Positions 1-7,492 of a stretch of DNA of 35,919 bases are shown here, piece by piece. Origin of the DNA: Moorena bouillonii PNG (GTDB taxonomy: Bacteria > Cyanobacteriota > Cyanobacteriia > Cyanobacteriales > Coleofasciculaceae). Positions within the stretch are counted from its first letter, which is position 1; each line of letters opens with the position of its first letter. The stretch covers positions 5,085,586-5,121,504 of the forward strand of contig NZ_MKZS01000001.1 of the NCBI RefSeq assembly GCF_001942495.1, written 5' to 3'. The translations under genes were made by a program, and so were the position numbers. The notes under the pieces were generated by a model. The model was not told the origin of the DNA, ran no database searches, and saw only the letters and a list, made by a program, of their open reading frames with translations.

Positions 1-18
1 TAATCCCCCAAAACCCTT
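1..18 (-). CDS. Glutathione S-transferase, start of 3' exon (cut by window edge)
   Basis: These bases follow the predicted intron end (AC at 20-19). Spliced to the 5' exon they complete the Glu codon and add Arg-Val-Leu-Gly-Asp, which fits the expected GST helix. Only five full codons are visible, so this is a frame-and-similarity inference. Confidence 0.5.
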
Positions 19-62
19 GTAGGGTAAAGGTTTCTAGCTAACGAATCGCACCCTCCGCTTCA

Positions 63-96
63 GAACCGTGCGTGAAACTTTCGCCTCACACGGCTC
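63..96 (-). ncRNA. Group II intron domain V (catalytic hairpin)
   Basis: A 34-nt hairpin starting GAGCCGTGTG and ending CACGGTTC on the minus strand, with a GAAA-containing terminal loop. Length and sequence are those of the catalytic domain V of bacterial group II introns. It begins immediately after the TAG stop (99-97) of the maturase frame. Confidence 0.9.
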
Positions 97-692
97 CTAA
101 GTATCTTTTTGGCTCCAATGTAGTTGTTGGTGACAGCTCTGATGTACGGCCATAAGATTGGCTTTCTTCCAGTTGTCGTGATTTCCATCAATGTGGTGTA
201 GGTGTACCCTTTCCTCATCAATGAATTTCAATCCACAATGTCCACAGGAATGGCTTTGCTTTTTCAAGGCTTCACTTGTAGCATTGTCATATAGTTTGGA
301 ATTTCTTCCGCTCCAGTAGACTAAATCTCCATCGTAGGGGGACTTAGTCCCTTTGACATTATTATGCTGGAATTGTTCATACCCTACTGCGGGGAAGGCT
401 TTGTCACATAGCTTGTTGGCTTTGTATCGGTTAACTTTCTTTTCCTTTCGGAATTTCCGATTGGCGGTTATCCTCATAAACCATAGGTTGTTTCGTGACC
501 CGCTCATATCGCAGCTTTTATGGTAATTCCTCCATCCACGCACGATTGGTGCTAATTTTTCGGCCTTTACTTCGGCTCCATAATTCGAGCTGTTGACCAC
601 GGTTTTAATCTTCTTTCGTATATTCCGGTGGTTTTCCTCTGAGGGGACTGACCTGAATTTTCCGTTTTTCTGGACGCGGAAGTTCCACCCCA

Positions 693-794
693 GGAGACGA
701 AACCTTAGAAGAAAGAAGCCTTAATTAATAATTTTTAACCCTTTTTTGCATAGTCTGTCGCCTGTAAAGGCTTCTTTCTTCTTACGGTAACTTC
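693..794 (+). repeat. 102-bp hairpin element, copy A, inside the RT pseudogene
   Basis: Layout: 15-bp left flank beginning GGAGACGAAACC, a 13-bp arm (708-720, GAAGAAAGAAGCC), a 48-bp loop, the exact complementary arm (769-781), and a 13-bp right flank TTACGGTAACTTC. It separates the RT segments FDFL and GWNFRV, which would otherwise be adjacent, so it is an insertion. In the RT frame it gives an immediate stop. The same layout recurs at 1380-1481 and 22980-23132. Boundaries are uncertain by a few bases. Confidence 0.8.
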
Positions 795-1379
795 ATAGGA
801 AGTCAAATCCGTCTGTCGTTTTGGTTAGCTTGGTCTTTTCTTCGCTGATTTCCATCCCTCGTTCATTGAGGAAGTCCTTTATCTTCCCTAATATTTTTTC
901 GGCGTTATCTTTCGGCTTAAGGATTATTACCATGTCGTCGGCATATCTGATGCTTCTAACTCTGGGGTTTATTTCCTCTATTCCGTTAAGTGCAATGTTG
1001 GCGCTTTAGTGGGCTGACCACACCTCCTTGGGGTGTTCCTTGCTCTGGGAATTCCGGATTGATGCCTGCTTTTAGACATCTGAATATCCCCTGTTTCAGA
1101 CCCGCAGGTGCTAGCAATAATTCCATTATGGAGCTATGGGAGATGCGGTCAAAGCACTTCTTAATATCTAGTTCGATTACTCTCTTTTTGATGCCATTGC
1201 AGCTTGAATTCAGATTTTGGAATAGCATTCTTTGTGCGTCTTGGGCACATCTGCCAGTTCTGAATCCGTAACTAAAGGCGCTGAATGTGGCCTCATGGGC
1301 TGGTTCAAGAGCGTATTTTGCGCTTACATTGCCATGCTCTGTCTTGGATTGTTGGTACTTTCAACATTCTCGTACCTCC

Positions 1380-1481
1380 GGAGACGAAACCTTAGAATAG
1401 GGCAGCCTTTATGGTTGGTCGGCTATGGGCAAAAGGGTCAAAACTTTATGATTAAGGCTGCCCTATTCTTGCGGTAACTTC
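1380..1481 (+). repeat. 102-bp hairpin element, copy B, inside the RT pseudogene
   Basis: Same geometry as copy A to the base: 15-bp left flank GGAGACGAAACC..., 13-bp arm GAATAGGGCAGCC (1395-1407), 48-bp loop, complementary arm (1456-1468), 13-bp right flank TTGCGGTAACTTC. Arm sequence differs from copy A on both sides, so pairing is kept. The loop matches copy A only when reverse-complemented. It separates RT segments KKNGQ and the following TRMLKVPT. Confidence 0.8.
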
Positions 1482-2396
1482 TGACCATTCTTCTTGGCTA
1501 TGGGTATTTCCCTTAAGCCTTGGTGCGTCCAGTTTTCCGCACTAGATACTAGTTTTTTAAGTACCTCGAACCTGTCCTTATATGTCAGGGAGGATTTCCC
1601 GTCTATTCCGGCGGTTCTTTTTCCAAGATTTAGCTGTGTCACTTGGCGGATGGCCAGAAGTTGTGCTGAGCGGGATTTCATTATCAGTTTCTGTAGAGAC
1701 CGAGCTTTCCTCAGGTCGCCAGCTTGAACTGCTTTATAAACTCGCTTTTGTAGGCGGAAAAGGTTTCGGCGGAGTTGTTTCCACTTTTGGCTTTTCCATA
1801 GGTCACTATATCTGTTTGACATGTGTCTACCCTTGCTCTTCTCCAGTTTGTTTATCTTGATACCCGTCACCAGTTTCCGGTGACATCTTACCCGACAGTA
1901 GGGATTAAGCAAGGCAGACGCTTACTAAGGTTCGACTACTTCTTAGACCTAAGATGCTGTCGTTTTTACTCGTTCCGTCTGCTAGATTGTTCTGGTGATT
2001 TAGGGCAGTCCAATTTGCCTATCCTCTTCTCGGAGATTACAACTATCAAAAGAAAAACGTTGTGAGAATAAAAGGATGAAGTCTCGTATATACAAGATCA
2101 GATTACGGCTTCTACGTAAGACACTTTTTCAGGACTTTTGCTACTGTTACCCATGTCACCTCCCCGTTAGCGGCAGTGTGGCACATCTGATTTACCTCTG
2201 ATTCCGCCCTGTTGCCAGCGTCACTCTGATGGAGTGCCGTCCATCTCGGTGTGGCCAGATAGGGAGTCACTTATCTCCTAAAGGGGTGGGCTTTCACCAC
2301 CATCCAGCAGATAGTTAGGAATTCGGGTTATTCCCCGCGATTCCCCCTAGTTATACCCTTCCTAATAAGGAAGCTCCTCCTAGGAACGAGCCGCAC

Positions 2397-2788
2397 TCTT
2401 TTTCATAGCGATCAATAGCATAGGGAATCTGTTCTGGGGCAAAGCGTCGGAAGTGACTCAGTTGACCAAACATTGGTCCAACGCTTGCCATCTGGAACAT
2501 CAACCATTCAATCACTTGTATTCTTGCTGCTGTATCCGTTGGCAACAACTTGCCTGTCTTTTCTGCTAAATAAATTAGGATTGCTCCTGACTCGAAAACT
2601 TTTATACCAGTATCCTGGTCAAGGATAGCAGGAATTTTACTATTGGGATTGATTGCTACATATTCGGGAGTAAACTGTTCTCCCTTTGCTATGTTAATTG
2701 TGTGAACGGTGTAGGGAAGTCCTAATTCTTCGAGCATGATAGCAGGTTTACGTCCGTTAGGTGTGGAAAAGGTATATAGGTCAATCAT
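2397..2788 (-). CDS. Glutathione S-transferase (YfcG/Ure2-like), 5' exon, interrupted by a group II intron
   Basis: The N-terminal thioredoxin-fold domain begins [14 protein letters not shown] and carries the substrate-handling stretches NPNSKIPAI and [13 protein letters not shown], typical of the nu-class/YfcG-Ure2 branch that acts on glutathione disulfides and peroxides. The reading is good to YAIDRYEKE and is then lost in intron sequence. The exon ends at 2397 in the middle of a Glu codon. Joining it to window bases 18-1 continues in frame as RVLGD, which resembles the first C-terminal-domain helix of this family. The rest of the gene lies outside the window. It is the last gene of a minus-strand run with thioredoxin, peroxiredoxin and TetR. 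Family assignment is firm; production of full protein depends on intron splicing, which is inferred. Confidence 0.85.
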
Positions 2789-2832
2789 GATTATTTTATA
2801 TCAATTTATCCCTGAAGTTATCTAAGTACTTG

Positions 2833-3000
2833 GTAAGCATTCAGCTATCAGCTGTCAGCCGTCAGCTTATTTTATTCAAAAGCTGTTCCCTTAGCCTGGC
2901 CTAAGGCAAATGGCACCTCAAGTAGCGCATTAGCTGATAGCTGTTCGGGTAGCACCTCAAGTAGCGCATTAGCTGATAGCTGACGGCTGAATGCTTAGGT
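2833..3000. repeat. Dispersed GTAAGCATTCAGC repeat with inverted arms and an internal direct repeat
   Basis: The left arm runs GTAAGCATTCAGC plus TATCAGC-type heptamers and ends near TTATTTTATTCAAAAGCTG. The right arm is its inverse, ending GCTGAATGCTTA. Between them a stretch starting GCACCTCAAGTAGCGCATTA occurs twice, 39 bp apart (from 2913 and 2952). It fills the gap between the GST and thioredoxin genes; no gene is seen. Confidence 0.75.
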
Positions 3001-3082
3001 GCTTGCCAGAATTGACTCCCTAAAGGTAAAAGATAATGGGTAATTAGCTATTACCTTTTACCCGAAAATCGTGATTACCTCC

Positions 3083-3430
3083 TTAAACAGAAATGAGATT
3101 ACTTAGGGCATTAATTTTTTCAACCAGAGTCGCTTTACGCACAAGACCTTCAAACCTTTCAACTACTTTACCTTGCTTGAAAAACAACAGGGAAGGAATT
3201 GCTTCAATGTGATACTGGCTGGCGAGTTGTTCGTAGTCATCAACATTTAATTTGCCTACTTTGACAACTCCATCAAATTCTGTAGCTAATTCAGTGACGA
3301 TTGGATTCATTACCCGACAAGGACCACACCATGGTGCCCAAAAATCTACTATGACTGGAATGGAGCTGTTGAGGACTTCGGTTTCAAAGTTATCGTCATT
3401 TAGGGTTATATATTTTGCTGTTTCTGACAT
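3083..3430 (-). CDS. trxA: Thioredoxin
   Basis: A 115-residue single-domain thioredoxin, the normal length for the family, reducing protein disulfides in the cytoplasm. The active site WCGPC is at residues 34-38 within VDFWAPWCGPCRV, and the cis-proline region reads EAIPSLLFF. An AGGAG ribosome binding site sits about 10 bases before the ATG. It lies 179 bp downstream of the peroxiredoxin-like gene on the same strand and could supply it with electrons. A motif GGAATGATTGTT (3452-3463) in its leader resembles the proposed TetR operator. Function is firm; which of the genome's thioredoxins it is cannot be told here. Confidence 0.95.
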   Translation of the reverse strand: MSETAKYITLNDDNFETEVLNSSIPVIVDFWAPWCGPCRVMNPIVTELATEFDGVVKVGKLNVDDYEQLASQYHIEAIPSLLFFKQGKVVERFEGLVRKATLVEKINALSNLISV

Positions 3431-3451
3431 AGTTCAATTTCTCCTAAACTA

Positions 3452-3464
3452 GGAATGATTGTTG
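3452..3464 (+). promoter_or_regulatory. Possible TetR operator in front of thioredoxin (weakest copy)
   Basis: GGAATGATTGTT matches the GGAACGATTGTT sites before the peroxiredoxin and tetR genes at 11 of 12 positions. The right half of the palindrome is poorer (GTTG in place of GTTC). It may be a real weaker site or chance. Confidence 0.35.
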
Positions 3465-3562
3465 ACTGTTGACTGAAATATTGATGAATTCAGCATTATT
3501 GATTTGCTGTATGAAGACAGGCTGGCACTAAGTAGTTTGATATCAAGAATTGCTGCTGTGTC

Positions 3563-3592
3563 GTAAGCATTCAGCCGTCAGCTAATGCTTAC
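3563..3592. repeat. Small palindrome of the GTAAGCATTCAGC family
   Basis: GTAAGCATT and AATGCTTAC form a perfect 9-bp inverted repeat around a 12-base centre. This is a minimal member of the dispersed repeat also found at 2833, 17960, 21084, 27479 and 32534. It lies just after the peroxiredoxin stop codon and could act as a weak transcript end. Confidence 0.6.
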
Positions 3593-3609
3593 GATTTTTA
3601 TTGAGCTAC

Positions 3610-4266
3610 TTATACGGCTACAGCCAGGGTTTGTAATGCGCTGACAATCTCTTCTGGGTCAAGTCGCTTGGTGTAATCTAGATCAACGAAGGCATGGGTG
3701 ATGGTTCCATCGGAATTAATCACATAGGTGGCGGCAATGGGTAATTCAAAGGTTTCATCGCCGTTGTGGGCAGGTAAATCAATGCCAAAGCTTTGATAAA
3801 CTGGTCGGAGTTCTTCTGGTACGGTGAAGACTAGACCAAACTCTTTGGCAATCTTATTCCCAACATCGCTGAGTACTTCAAAGGTTAGGTGGTTTTTCTC
3901 TGTAGTGGACAGGGAATTATCAGGAGTTTGAGGGGAAATAGCAACTAGGGTTGCACCTAATTTCTGAATTTCTGGTAAGAATTGCTGCAATGCTCGTAAT
4001 TCTAGGTTGCAGTAAGGACACCACTGACCCCGGTAAAAGGAAATGACTACGGCTCCGGTGGCTAGTAGGTCTTGCAATTCTACAGGTTTACCGACGGCAT
4101 TAGGCAGGGTAAAGTTAGGGGCTTTGTCGCCAACATTGAGGCTATTGTCTACAATGCCAGAATTAGCGAGCTCTTCCCCTGCTTTTGCCATGATGGCTTT
4201 GGCTTCTTCTGGTAGCTTAGCGCTAAGCTGGGTATTTAGGTTAATCAAGTCTTGGCTTAAGGTCAT
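3610..4266 (-). CDS. Peroxiredoxin-like protein (AhpC/TSA fold, CxxC active site)
   Basis: A 218-residue thioredoxin-fold peroxidase-like protein. The core motif is FYRGQWCPYCNLELRAL, with Cys83 and Cys86. This CxxC form is typical of the PRX-like subgroup and not of classical 2-Cys peroxiredoxins, which have a PVCT-type site. Supporting features are an N-terminal helical segment (about residues 1-40), the strand GDKAPNFTLPNA, and a C-terminal half (YVINSDGTITHAFVD) usual for AhpC/TSA proteins. A strong AGGAGG lies 6 bases before the ATG. The leader carries a palindrome shared with the upstream tetR promoter, so it is probably the main TetR target. Substrate (H2O2 or organic peroxides) is not determinable. 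Confidence 0.88.
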   Translation of the reverse strand: MTLSQDLINLNTQLSAKLPEEAKAIMAKAGEELANSGIVDNSLNVGDKAPNFTLPNAVGKPVELQDLLATGAVVISFYRGQWCPYCNLELRALQQFLPEIQKLGATLVAISPQTPDNSLSTTEKNHLTFEVLSDVGNKIAKEFGLVFTVPEELRPVYQSFGIDLPAHNGDETFELPIAATYVINSDGTITHAFVDLDYTKRLDPEEIVSALQTLAVAV

Positions 4267-4290
4267 GATTTCCTCCTAGTTAGATTATAT

Positions 4291-4307
4291 TTGAACAATC
4301 GTTCCAA
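4291..4307. promoter_or_regulatory. Candidate TetR operator before the peroxiredoxin gene
   Basis: The palindrome TTGAACAATCGTTCCAA (inverse: TTGGAACGATTGTTCAA) has GAAC/GTTC half-sites and lies 24 bases upstream of the start codon, just before the ribosome binding site. The same core recurs before tetR at 4974-4992. Sharing between regulator and neighbour is the usual pattern for local TetR control. Confidence 0.6.
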
Positions 4308-4357
4308 TTAAGAGCAAAAAAAATTACTCTGTCAATTTACTCTGTCAATTTACTCTG

Positions 4358-4957
4358 TCAATCGATAACGGAAAGTATGACCTTGACAATAGCTCTTAGG
4401 GTTTCTGGGTCTGGGTTGACTTTGGAGATAACCCGCAACCCTTGTATACTACTGGTGAAATATTGGGCTAATGCCTGAAGGTCATGGTTGGTTGTGATTT
4501 CCCCTTGCTCCCTTGCTGTGGATAAGGCTTTTTTAAAAGCGTTTTCCACTGAGCGCAAATTAGCAGCAATCCGGGATTTAGTCTGTGGATCGTGGGGACA
4601 CAGTTCAACAGCGGTGTTGGTGAGCAAGCAGCCTCGATGGTCTTTATCGTCTACAGCCCCTTCGATGAGGTTGTAGAAAAAGTCGATAATGGCTTGCTTT
4701 GAGGCTGTGGGGGCTTCTAGGGATGCGATCGCATTTTTAACACAAGTATCATTGTAATGAGCGATCGCAGCGAGGAATAGGGAACGTTTGTCACCAAAGG
4801 TGTCGTATAGACTGCCTCGGTTAATCCCCATGGTTTTGACCAAGTCCTGCATTGAGGTTCCTTCATAGCCATAAAGCCAAAAGGTTTCCATGGCTTTTTC
4901 TAGAACATCTTCTGGGTCAAAGGTTTTGTGCCTTGCCATCACCGTTGCTGAACTCAT
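4358..4957 (-). CDS. TetR-family transcriptional regulator
   Basis: The N-terminal helix-turn-helix reads ALEKAMETFW-like: VLEKAMETFWLYGYEGTS, then MQDLVKTMGINRGSLYDTFG, the standard TetR DNA-binding signature close to the AcuR/ComR type. The C-terminal half is an all-helical ligand domain containing DHRGCLLTNTAVEL. The open frame continues upstream to 5125, but that part runs into the divergent gene and has no family similarity. Starts at 4957 (MSSATVMARHK) or 4939 (MARHK) fit better. It is divergent from the carboxypeptidase gene and upstream of peroxiredoxin on the same strand, with similar operators before both. An inducer such as an electrophile or peroxide product is only a guess. Confidence 0.9.
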   Translation of the reverse strand: MSSATVMARHKTFDPEDVLEKAMETFWLYGYEGTSMQDLVKTMGINRGSLYDTFGDKRSLFLAAIAHYNDTCVKNAIASLEAPTASKQAIIDFFYNLIEGAVDDKDHRGCLLTNTAVELCPHDPQTKSRIAANLRSVENAFKKALSTAREQGEITTNHDLQALAQYFTSSIQGLRVISKVNPDPETLRAIVKVILSVID

Positions 4958-4973
4958 AGATATACTATAACAA

Positions 4974-4992
4974 TTCTGGAACGATTGGTCAA
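4974..4992. promoter_or_regulatory. Candidate TetR autoregulatory operator
   Basis: TTCTGGAACGATTGGTCAA shares the core GGAACGATTG with the site at 4291-4307 and has an imperfect palindrome (GAAC/GGTC). It lies 17 bases upstream of the 4957 start, where a repressor would block its own promoter. Confidence 0.55.
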
Positions 4993-5091
4993 GTAATCCA
5001 GTTGCTTCCCTGACACTGCTGGGATTTTGAGTAACGATAAGTATGTAATAAATAAATGTAATAATTTGGATGTCAGTGCAGGAGTGGACTA

Positions 5092-5949
5092 TTGAATAAC
5101 CCAGGTCTCCCGGGCGAACCACCAAACCTTTCTGAGGTAACAGAGGTACCAGTAGATGATATTCCCGAGGCAGTAAGGGATAGACAGGATATCAAACCCC
5201 GGTCTCGTTGGCAGGTTACCTTACTCATTATTGGACTATTGGCAATAGGAGGAATCGCCTTTAGCCTGATTCCAATGGAACCAACTCCTGAAGCTCAGTC
5301 CAAGTCGGGTGAAGCAACATCGAGTCAAAGTCAGACAGAAGCTAGTTCACAGAGTCCACAAGCTAGTCTAAACAATACGGGGAATGATGCTGATAACATT
5401 CTGGGACACTTACCCTACTCTGAAGTGCTAAGCTCACAACTGGAACCAATTACCCGTGATGGCCGGATTAAATTGGAGGCTGCAGCAGCTCGGAAATACA
5501 AAGCAATGGCAGCCGCAGCAAGAAGACAGGGGATAATCCTAGTGCCAATTTCCGGCTTCCGTTCGGTGGACCAGCAAAAGTACCTGTTTTTTCAAGTCAA
5601 GGAACAGCGAGGACAGGTGGCTAGTAAACGGGCTGAAGTCAGTGCTCCCCCTGGCTACAGTGAGCATCACACTGGTTATGCGATTGATATTGGGGATGCC
5701 ATGGCACCAGCTACCAACGTGAATCCTGAGTTTGAGAATACGGCAGCCTTTAAGTGGTTGGAAAAGAATGCGGCTTTCTACAGCTTTGAGTTGTCTTTTC
5801 CTAAAGACAATCCCCAAGGAATTAGTTATGAGCCTTGGCACTGGAGATTTGTGGGAGATACCAAGAGCTTGGAAACGTTCTACAAAGGTAAGAAACCTAC
5901 TCCTGCTCCTTCTCCATCGGAAACACCAAACTTTGAGGATGAAGTATGA
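5092..5949 (+). CDS. Membrane-anchored D-alanyl-D-alanine carboxypeptidase (M15/VanY type)
   Basis: Residues 1-40 are a Pro/Glu-rich cytoplasmic tail and 41-60 a single membrane helix. Residues 61-100 are a Ser/Thr/Gln linker, followed by the M15 peptidase domain. Zinc and catalytic residues are visible: GFRSVDQQ (155-162), SEHHTGYAID (His192, Asp199) and EPWHWR (Glu247, His250). The enzyme would trim the terminal D-Ala of peptidoglycan stem peptides on the periplasmic side. The start is a TTG at 5092, chosen because AGGAG precedes it by about 8 bases and the frame opens there. A link to vancomycin resistance is not implied; such genes are common housekeeping trimmers in cyanobacteria. Confidence 0.9.
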   Translation: MNNPGLPGEPPNLSEVTEVPVDDIPEAVRDRQDIKPRSRWQVTLLIIGLLAIGGIAFSLIPMEPTPEAQSKSGEATSSQSQTEASSQSPQASLNNTGNDADNILGHLPYSEVLSSQLEPITRDGRIKLEAAAARKYKAMAAAARRQGIILVPISGFRSVDQQKYLFFQVKEQRGQVASKRAEVSAPPGYSEHHTGYAIDIGDAMAPATNVNPEFENTAAFKWLEKNAAFYSFELSFPKDNPQGISYEPWHWRFVGDTKSLETFYKGKKPTPAPSPSETPNFEDEV

Positions 5950-5961
5950 AGGTTGTCTGTC

Positions 5962-6032
5962 AGAATGTAGAATTAAGAATTAAGAATTAAGAATTAAGAA
6001 TTAAGAATTAAGAATTAAGAATTCTACATTCT
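5962..6032. repeat. AATTAAG heptamer array closed by a 13-bp inverted repeat
   Basis: About seven copies of the heptamer AATTAAG lie between AGAATGTAGAATT (5962-5974) and its exact complement AATTCTACATTCT (6020-6032). The array can therefore fold into a long hairpin just after the carboxypeptidase stop codon. It could serve as a transcript end, but no U-tract follows. Confidence 0.75.
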
Positions 6033-6413
6033 TAATTCAAAAAAGTTGTTCGCCTTTGGCGTTCGTTGTAGGCTAGGTTAGCTGGTTGAATGGGATCGGG
6101 TGGCATTTTTGCCAAGGTTTAAATATGAAGTATGAAAGGCTTGGATACTTGGATCCACAGTAAAAATTTAAATTAATAATTAAAAAATTATCTCATCATG
6201 TTTATAGAAAGATGAGATAAAAAAAATGTTCATAAATAGATAGTAGGTAATAGTCTTAATATTTATCGCTTTCCTGTTCCCTACTCCCTATACCCAGATC
6301 CGCTGTTCCCTGTTCCCAGATCCGCTGTTCCCTGTTCCCTATTCCCTACTATTTACAATTGTTCAAACAAACATGATATAACTAACAATGAACGAACAAG
6401 TAACCAAGAACAA
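6033..6413. other. Intergenic stretch with a hairpin and TTCCCTG-type heptamers
   Basis: No gene is seen. TTATCTCATC (6188-6197) pairs with GATGAGATAA (6211-6220); a T-run follows on the minus strand only, so it would terminate minus-strand reading, where no gene lies. Bases 6270-6350 are CTGTTCCC/CCTATTCC-like heptamers. Confidence 0.6.
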
Positions 6414-7082
6414 ATGCAACAAATTGCGCTGAATTTAATTGCTATTGGTGTTTTTGGCATGACCCTTTCGGTTTTGCTAGGACCACTGTTGAATATTTCT
6501 CCGGCAATCCCTGCGGTAACTACTTTTGGTGTCTTGAGTCTTGTTACCCTAGATGGCTTCAGTTTCAAAGGGAAAGGGTTAACGCTGCTGTTAGATGTAT
6601 TGGCGAGTACGAATCCTGAACATCGCGGACGAATAATTCGCCATGAAGCGGGTCATTTTCTGGTGGCTTACTTACTTGGTATTCCAATCACTGGTTACAC
6701 CTTAAGTGCTTGGGAAGCTTTGAAGCAGGGACAACTGGGTAATGGTGGTGTGACCTTTGATACTGAAGCACTATCGGCTAAGGCTTCTAATCTTCGGGAA
6801 ATGCGATTAACCTTAGATCGATTTTGCACGGTTTGGATGGCAGGCATTGCTGCGGAAACTATAGTCTATGAGAATGTTGAGGGCGGAGCAGAAGACTGCG
6901 ACAAACTCCGAGATGCTTTGGAAGGGTTAGGTTTTTCTGCTAGTGAGTACTCAGTGAAAGCACGATGGGCTGAGCGTCAGGCGACTAGTATGATTACTGA
7001 ACACTGGGAATCTTATGAAGCACTGGTGGCTGCTATGGAAAAACGGGCATCTGTGGCAGAGTGCTGTGAGGTAATTCAGTAA
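6414..7082 (+). CDS. Small membrane protein with FtsH-like (M41) HEAGH motif
   Basis: A 222-residue protein with two hydrophobic segments (about residues 3-24 and 29-47). A soluble part follows with RHEAGHFLVAYLLG (HEAGH at 77-81), the zinc-binding signature of M41/FtsH proteases. A later stretch, WMAGIAAETIVY followed by EGGAEDCDKLRDAL, resembles the FtsH region that supplies the third zinc ligand. There is no AAA ATPase domain and the length is about a third of FtsH. Stand-alone M41-like proteins of this size are annotated in cyanobacteria, often as putative Zn-proteases. It could cleave small membrane peptides or be an inactive partner; activity is unproven. Confidence 0.8.
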   Translation: MQQIALNLIAIGVFGMTLSVLLGPLLNISPAIPAVTTFGVLSLVTLDGFSFKGKGLTLLLDVLASTNPEHRGRIIRHEAGHFLVAYLLGIPITGYTLSAWEALKQGQLGNGGVTFDTEALSAKASNLREMRLTLDRFCTVWMAGIAAETIVYENVEGGAEDCDKLRDALEGLGFSASEYSVKARWAERQATSMITEHWESYEALVAAMEKRASVAECCEVIQ

Positions 7083-7094
7083 CTATAATTTTAT

Positions 7095-7165
7095 AGCAAA
7101 GGGAACAGGGAACAGCGGATCTGGGAACAGGGAGCAGGGAGTCGGGAGTCGGGAGTCGGGAAAGA
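7095..7165. repeat. Heptamer repeats (GGGAACA / GGGAGTC)
   Basis: Imperfect 7-bp tandem units GGGAACA, GGGAGCA and GGGAGTC follow the M41-like gene. They are the inverse of the TTCCCTG arrays seen at 6270 and 23650. No coding content. Confidence 0.7.
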
Positions 7166-7471
7166 TTGGGAGTTGTGGAATGTATTGGAGGTGTGGGGAG
7201 AGGGAATAGTTATTATAGTTATTAAGGTTTTTCAAAGATACTTAGCACAACGGATCCGAGGAGATGGTGATGTCCTAAGCATGACAAACCTGCTACCTGG
7301 CCAAATTCTTCCCGTTGCTGTCGGCTATAGAAACGAATCTGGTTAGGGGAAATTGGTAAAGACTTTTTTCGCTTTATAACAGTATAGTCTACTAGGTAAT
7401 AATGTCCTTTGGGGCGCAAAACCCGGCTAACTTCTGAGAAAACTTGTTGAGGATTGAGGTAGTTTGACACT

Positions 7472-7492
7472 CCCCGCCCTAGAAGGACGGGG
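7472..7492. other. Right-end hairpin of the TnpB element (possible guide-RNA scaffold end)
   Basis: CCCCGCCCT and AGGACGGGG pair with one mismatch around AGA, just before the right end. In IS200/IS605 elements this hairpin is bound by TnpA. The transcript covering the tnpB 3' end and this region is the known source of the TnpB guide RNA (reRNA), so the guide would read into the host sequence beyond 7464. Confidence 0.65.

Larger units (their letters stand above)
97..1822 (-). pseudogene. Group II intron reverse transcriptase/maturase with C-terminal HNH, decayed
   Basis: Pieces of one intron-encoded protein lie in order. An RVT_N-like start (MSNRYSDLWKSQKW, ATG at 1822) runs to IAKKNGQ. Next come VPTIQDRAW, then after a frameshift near 1330 KYALEPAHEA and FSYGFRTGRCAQDA, then LDIKKCFDRISH and GTPQGGVVSPL. 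After a second frameshift near 1010 come the catalytic YADD block (near 930) and FDFL. Last are GWNFRVQKNG, the maturase stretch IVRGWRNYHK and an HNH domain with CGHCG, HHIDGNH and HQSCHQQLH. Two 102-bp hairpin elements (693-794 and 1380-1481) split the frame. An open frame upstream of ATG 1822 reaches 1912 but lacks family similarity. The protein is not functional as read. Confidence 0.9.
19..2396 (-). mobile_element. Group II intron, full length, inserted in a GST gene
   Basis: On the minus strand the element starts GTGCGGCTCG at 2396, matching the bacterial GUGYG 5' end, and ends in AC at 20-19 after a stem that can be domain VI (AGGG paired with CCCT). A 34-nt domain V lies at 63-96, directly after the stop codon of the intron ORF. 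The last six bases of the 5' exon (AAAAGA, 2402-2397) are complementary to TCTTTT at 2053-2048, a plausible IBS1/EBS1 pair, although A/T-rich. The intron ORF is in the expected place but broken, so mobility is lost unless helped in trans. The RNA core looks intact by eye. Exact ends are inferred from motifs and from the restored GST frame. Confidence 0.85.

Noticed and set aside
693-794. Hairpin elements as parts of the group II intron RNA fold
   Set aside because: They split the RT coding sequence between adjacent protein motifs, and a third copy lies 20 kb away outside any intron.
4958-5125. Longer N-terminus of the TetR protein
   Set aside because: The extra 56 codons overlap the divergent gene's start, have no TetR similarity, and cover the operator and promoter.
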